This document shows positions 63,334-64,000 of a stretch of 64,000 bases of DNA, piece after piece. Numbering within the stretch: the first letter of the stretch is position 1; each line of letters begins with the position of its first letter. The notes beneath the pieces are model-generated. The model ran no database searches. It was given only the letters and a program-made list of their open reading frames with translations, and was not told the DNA's origin. The DNA is from Microglena sp. YARC (Eukaryota > Chlorophyta > Chlorophyceae > Chlamydomonadales > Chlamydomonadaceae). A program made the translations under genes and the position numbers. Location: the NCBI GenBank assembly GCA_022414725.1, contig CM039462.1, forward strand, positions 55,550,624 through 55,614,623, read 5' to 3'.

Positions 63334-63826
63334 GACTTGGGACATATGAACATAAAGTACTGGTCACTCTAAATAGTTCGGTACAAGTGGTGTGGGAAGA
63401 CGATTTATCGTGATCAAGGCATGATTGCATGCACTTGCATGATTGCATGCATGCACCATCTAGGAATCATGTCTGAGAAACGTTTTTCTTGCTGTTTTTT
63501 CTGTTTCTTGATACCAGACTTGTGGTAAAAAGCTCCGCGTGTAAGCTTCCATGTCTTGCTTTTGTCGTCTGCCAGATACGTGACTGTAGCGATGTGTTTT
63601 TCGAATGGGTTTTTCTACAGGGGGGAGGGCGGGCACCGCGGAGCGGTGCAGTGGAATTCAGCTGCTGACTCACACGCACGCACGCACGCAAACGGAGGGG
63701 GAAATTCACACGGTACGGTACAGTACAGTACAGTACAGTACAGTACATACAGGCAGGACCATTTTTTATCGTCTCTAAGAAATGTAGCAAAAAAAAGAGT
63801 ATCTAAATAACTGAGTATCTATATAA
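63334..63826. other. Intergenic with hairpin and microsatellites
   Basis: GCATGATTGCATGCA repeats near 63420; GGGGGGAGGGCGGGCACCGC and its hairpin CACCGCGGAGCGGTG at 63616-63650, an inverted copy of 3893-3930; AATTCAGCTGCTGACTC; (ACGC)n; and (TACAG)6 at about 63718-63748. No gene supported. Confidence 0.5.
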
Positions 63827-64000
63827 CTAAAGCTGCTGGCTGAGGGACAGGGAGTGAAGCTCAATTGAGAGCTCGATAGCAGCGAGCTTCTTGGCGAGGT
63901 ACGCCTCACGCTTGGAGGGAGTCTGGTTCATGCACGCTAGGTGCGCGCACTTGCCAGTGGTGAAGGTCCCACCATTGGGGTTGCTTAAGAGCACCTGTTT
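63827..64000 (-). CDS. C-terminus of a gene running off the right edge
   Basis: On the minus strand the last 57 codons before the stop at 63827-63829 are open to the window edge: NPNGGTFTTGKCAHLACMNQ, then SKREAYLAKKLAAIELSIEL and HSLSLSQQL. The start lies outside. The Cys/His spacing (C-x2-H-x2-C) could be part of a zinc site. The ending is duplicated in diverged form at 62126-62245, which supports coding: most differences are conservative (KRE/QRE, AIEL/AIDL). Family not recognised. Confidence 0.55.
   Translation of the reverse strand, partial: KQVLLSNPNGGTFTTGKCAHLACMNQTPSKREAYLAKKLAAIELSIELHSLSLSQQL

Noticed and set aside
1..64000. All frameshifts as sequencing error
   Set aside because: Some (A-run at 10498, right edge of the satellite) could be error, but the nonsense codon at 15286, the 309-bp deletion, the IS607 insertion and the truncations are independent of homopolymer error, so genuine decay is also present.

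Overview
The window looks like a repeat-rich accessory region of a protist or algal chromosome, or of a large eukaryotic DNA virus; I cannot tell which. The gene families are those shared by giant viruses (NCLDV), polinton-like viruses and their hosts: a polymerase/SF3-helicase fusion, a primase/D5 helicase, GIY-YIG (T5orf172-type) proteins, an F-box/LRR protein, a C2H2 zinc-finger protein with an HFNP-type C-terminal domain, and an IS607 element with a TnpB/Fanzor-like nuclease. A probable LINE reverse-transcriptase relic, mariner-like terminal repeats and a 30-kb satellite favour a eukaryotic chromosome with endogenised viral DNA. No rRNA or tRNA genes, CRISPR arrays or bacterial operons were seen.

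Left part (1-20 kb): a frameshifted polymerase/helicase gene followed by a 485-bp tandem array with inverted TGTGACA iterons; two copies of a putative PD-(D/E)XK nuclease gene, the second running into an 11-unit ~221-bp array; a primase/D5 helicase gene broken by a stop and a frameshift; a GAGTC-type minisatellite; two tandem GIY-YIG genes, both damaged; an F-box fragment and an apparently intact F-box/LRR gene.

Centre (about 20.0-50.4 kb): one head-to-tail satellite of roughly 270 copies of a 112-bp unit, each with a 16-bp palindrome. Its core is nearly uniform and its right 7 kb is progressively degenerate.

Right part (50.4-64 kb): a mosaic of gene fragments, many of them second copies of genes left of the satellite (D5 helicase, GIY-YIG proteins, shared upstream cassettes). 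An IS607-type element sits precisely inside one GIY-YIG copy, with GG at both junctions; its TnpB-like gene keeps all catalytic residues while its recombinase is broken. AT-rich islands with small paralogous genes alternate with GC-richer fragments. A 5'-truncated caspase-like gene, a probable LINE relic and a gene running off the right edge complete the window.

Most multi-domain genes carry frameshifts or stops, so much of the region is either decaying or contains uncorrected indels. Intact-looking genes are the 4145 nuclease-like gene, the 4924 coiled-coil gene, the F-box/LRR gene, the TnpB/Fanzor-like gene and the small AT-rich genes. Recurrent non-coding modules (a GTGTAAAC box, AGCAG..CTGCT hairpins, CCCCAC..GTGGGG hairpins) recur around unrelated genes and are candidate shared promoter and transcript-end signals.
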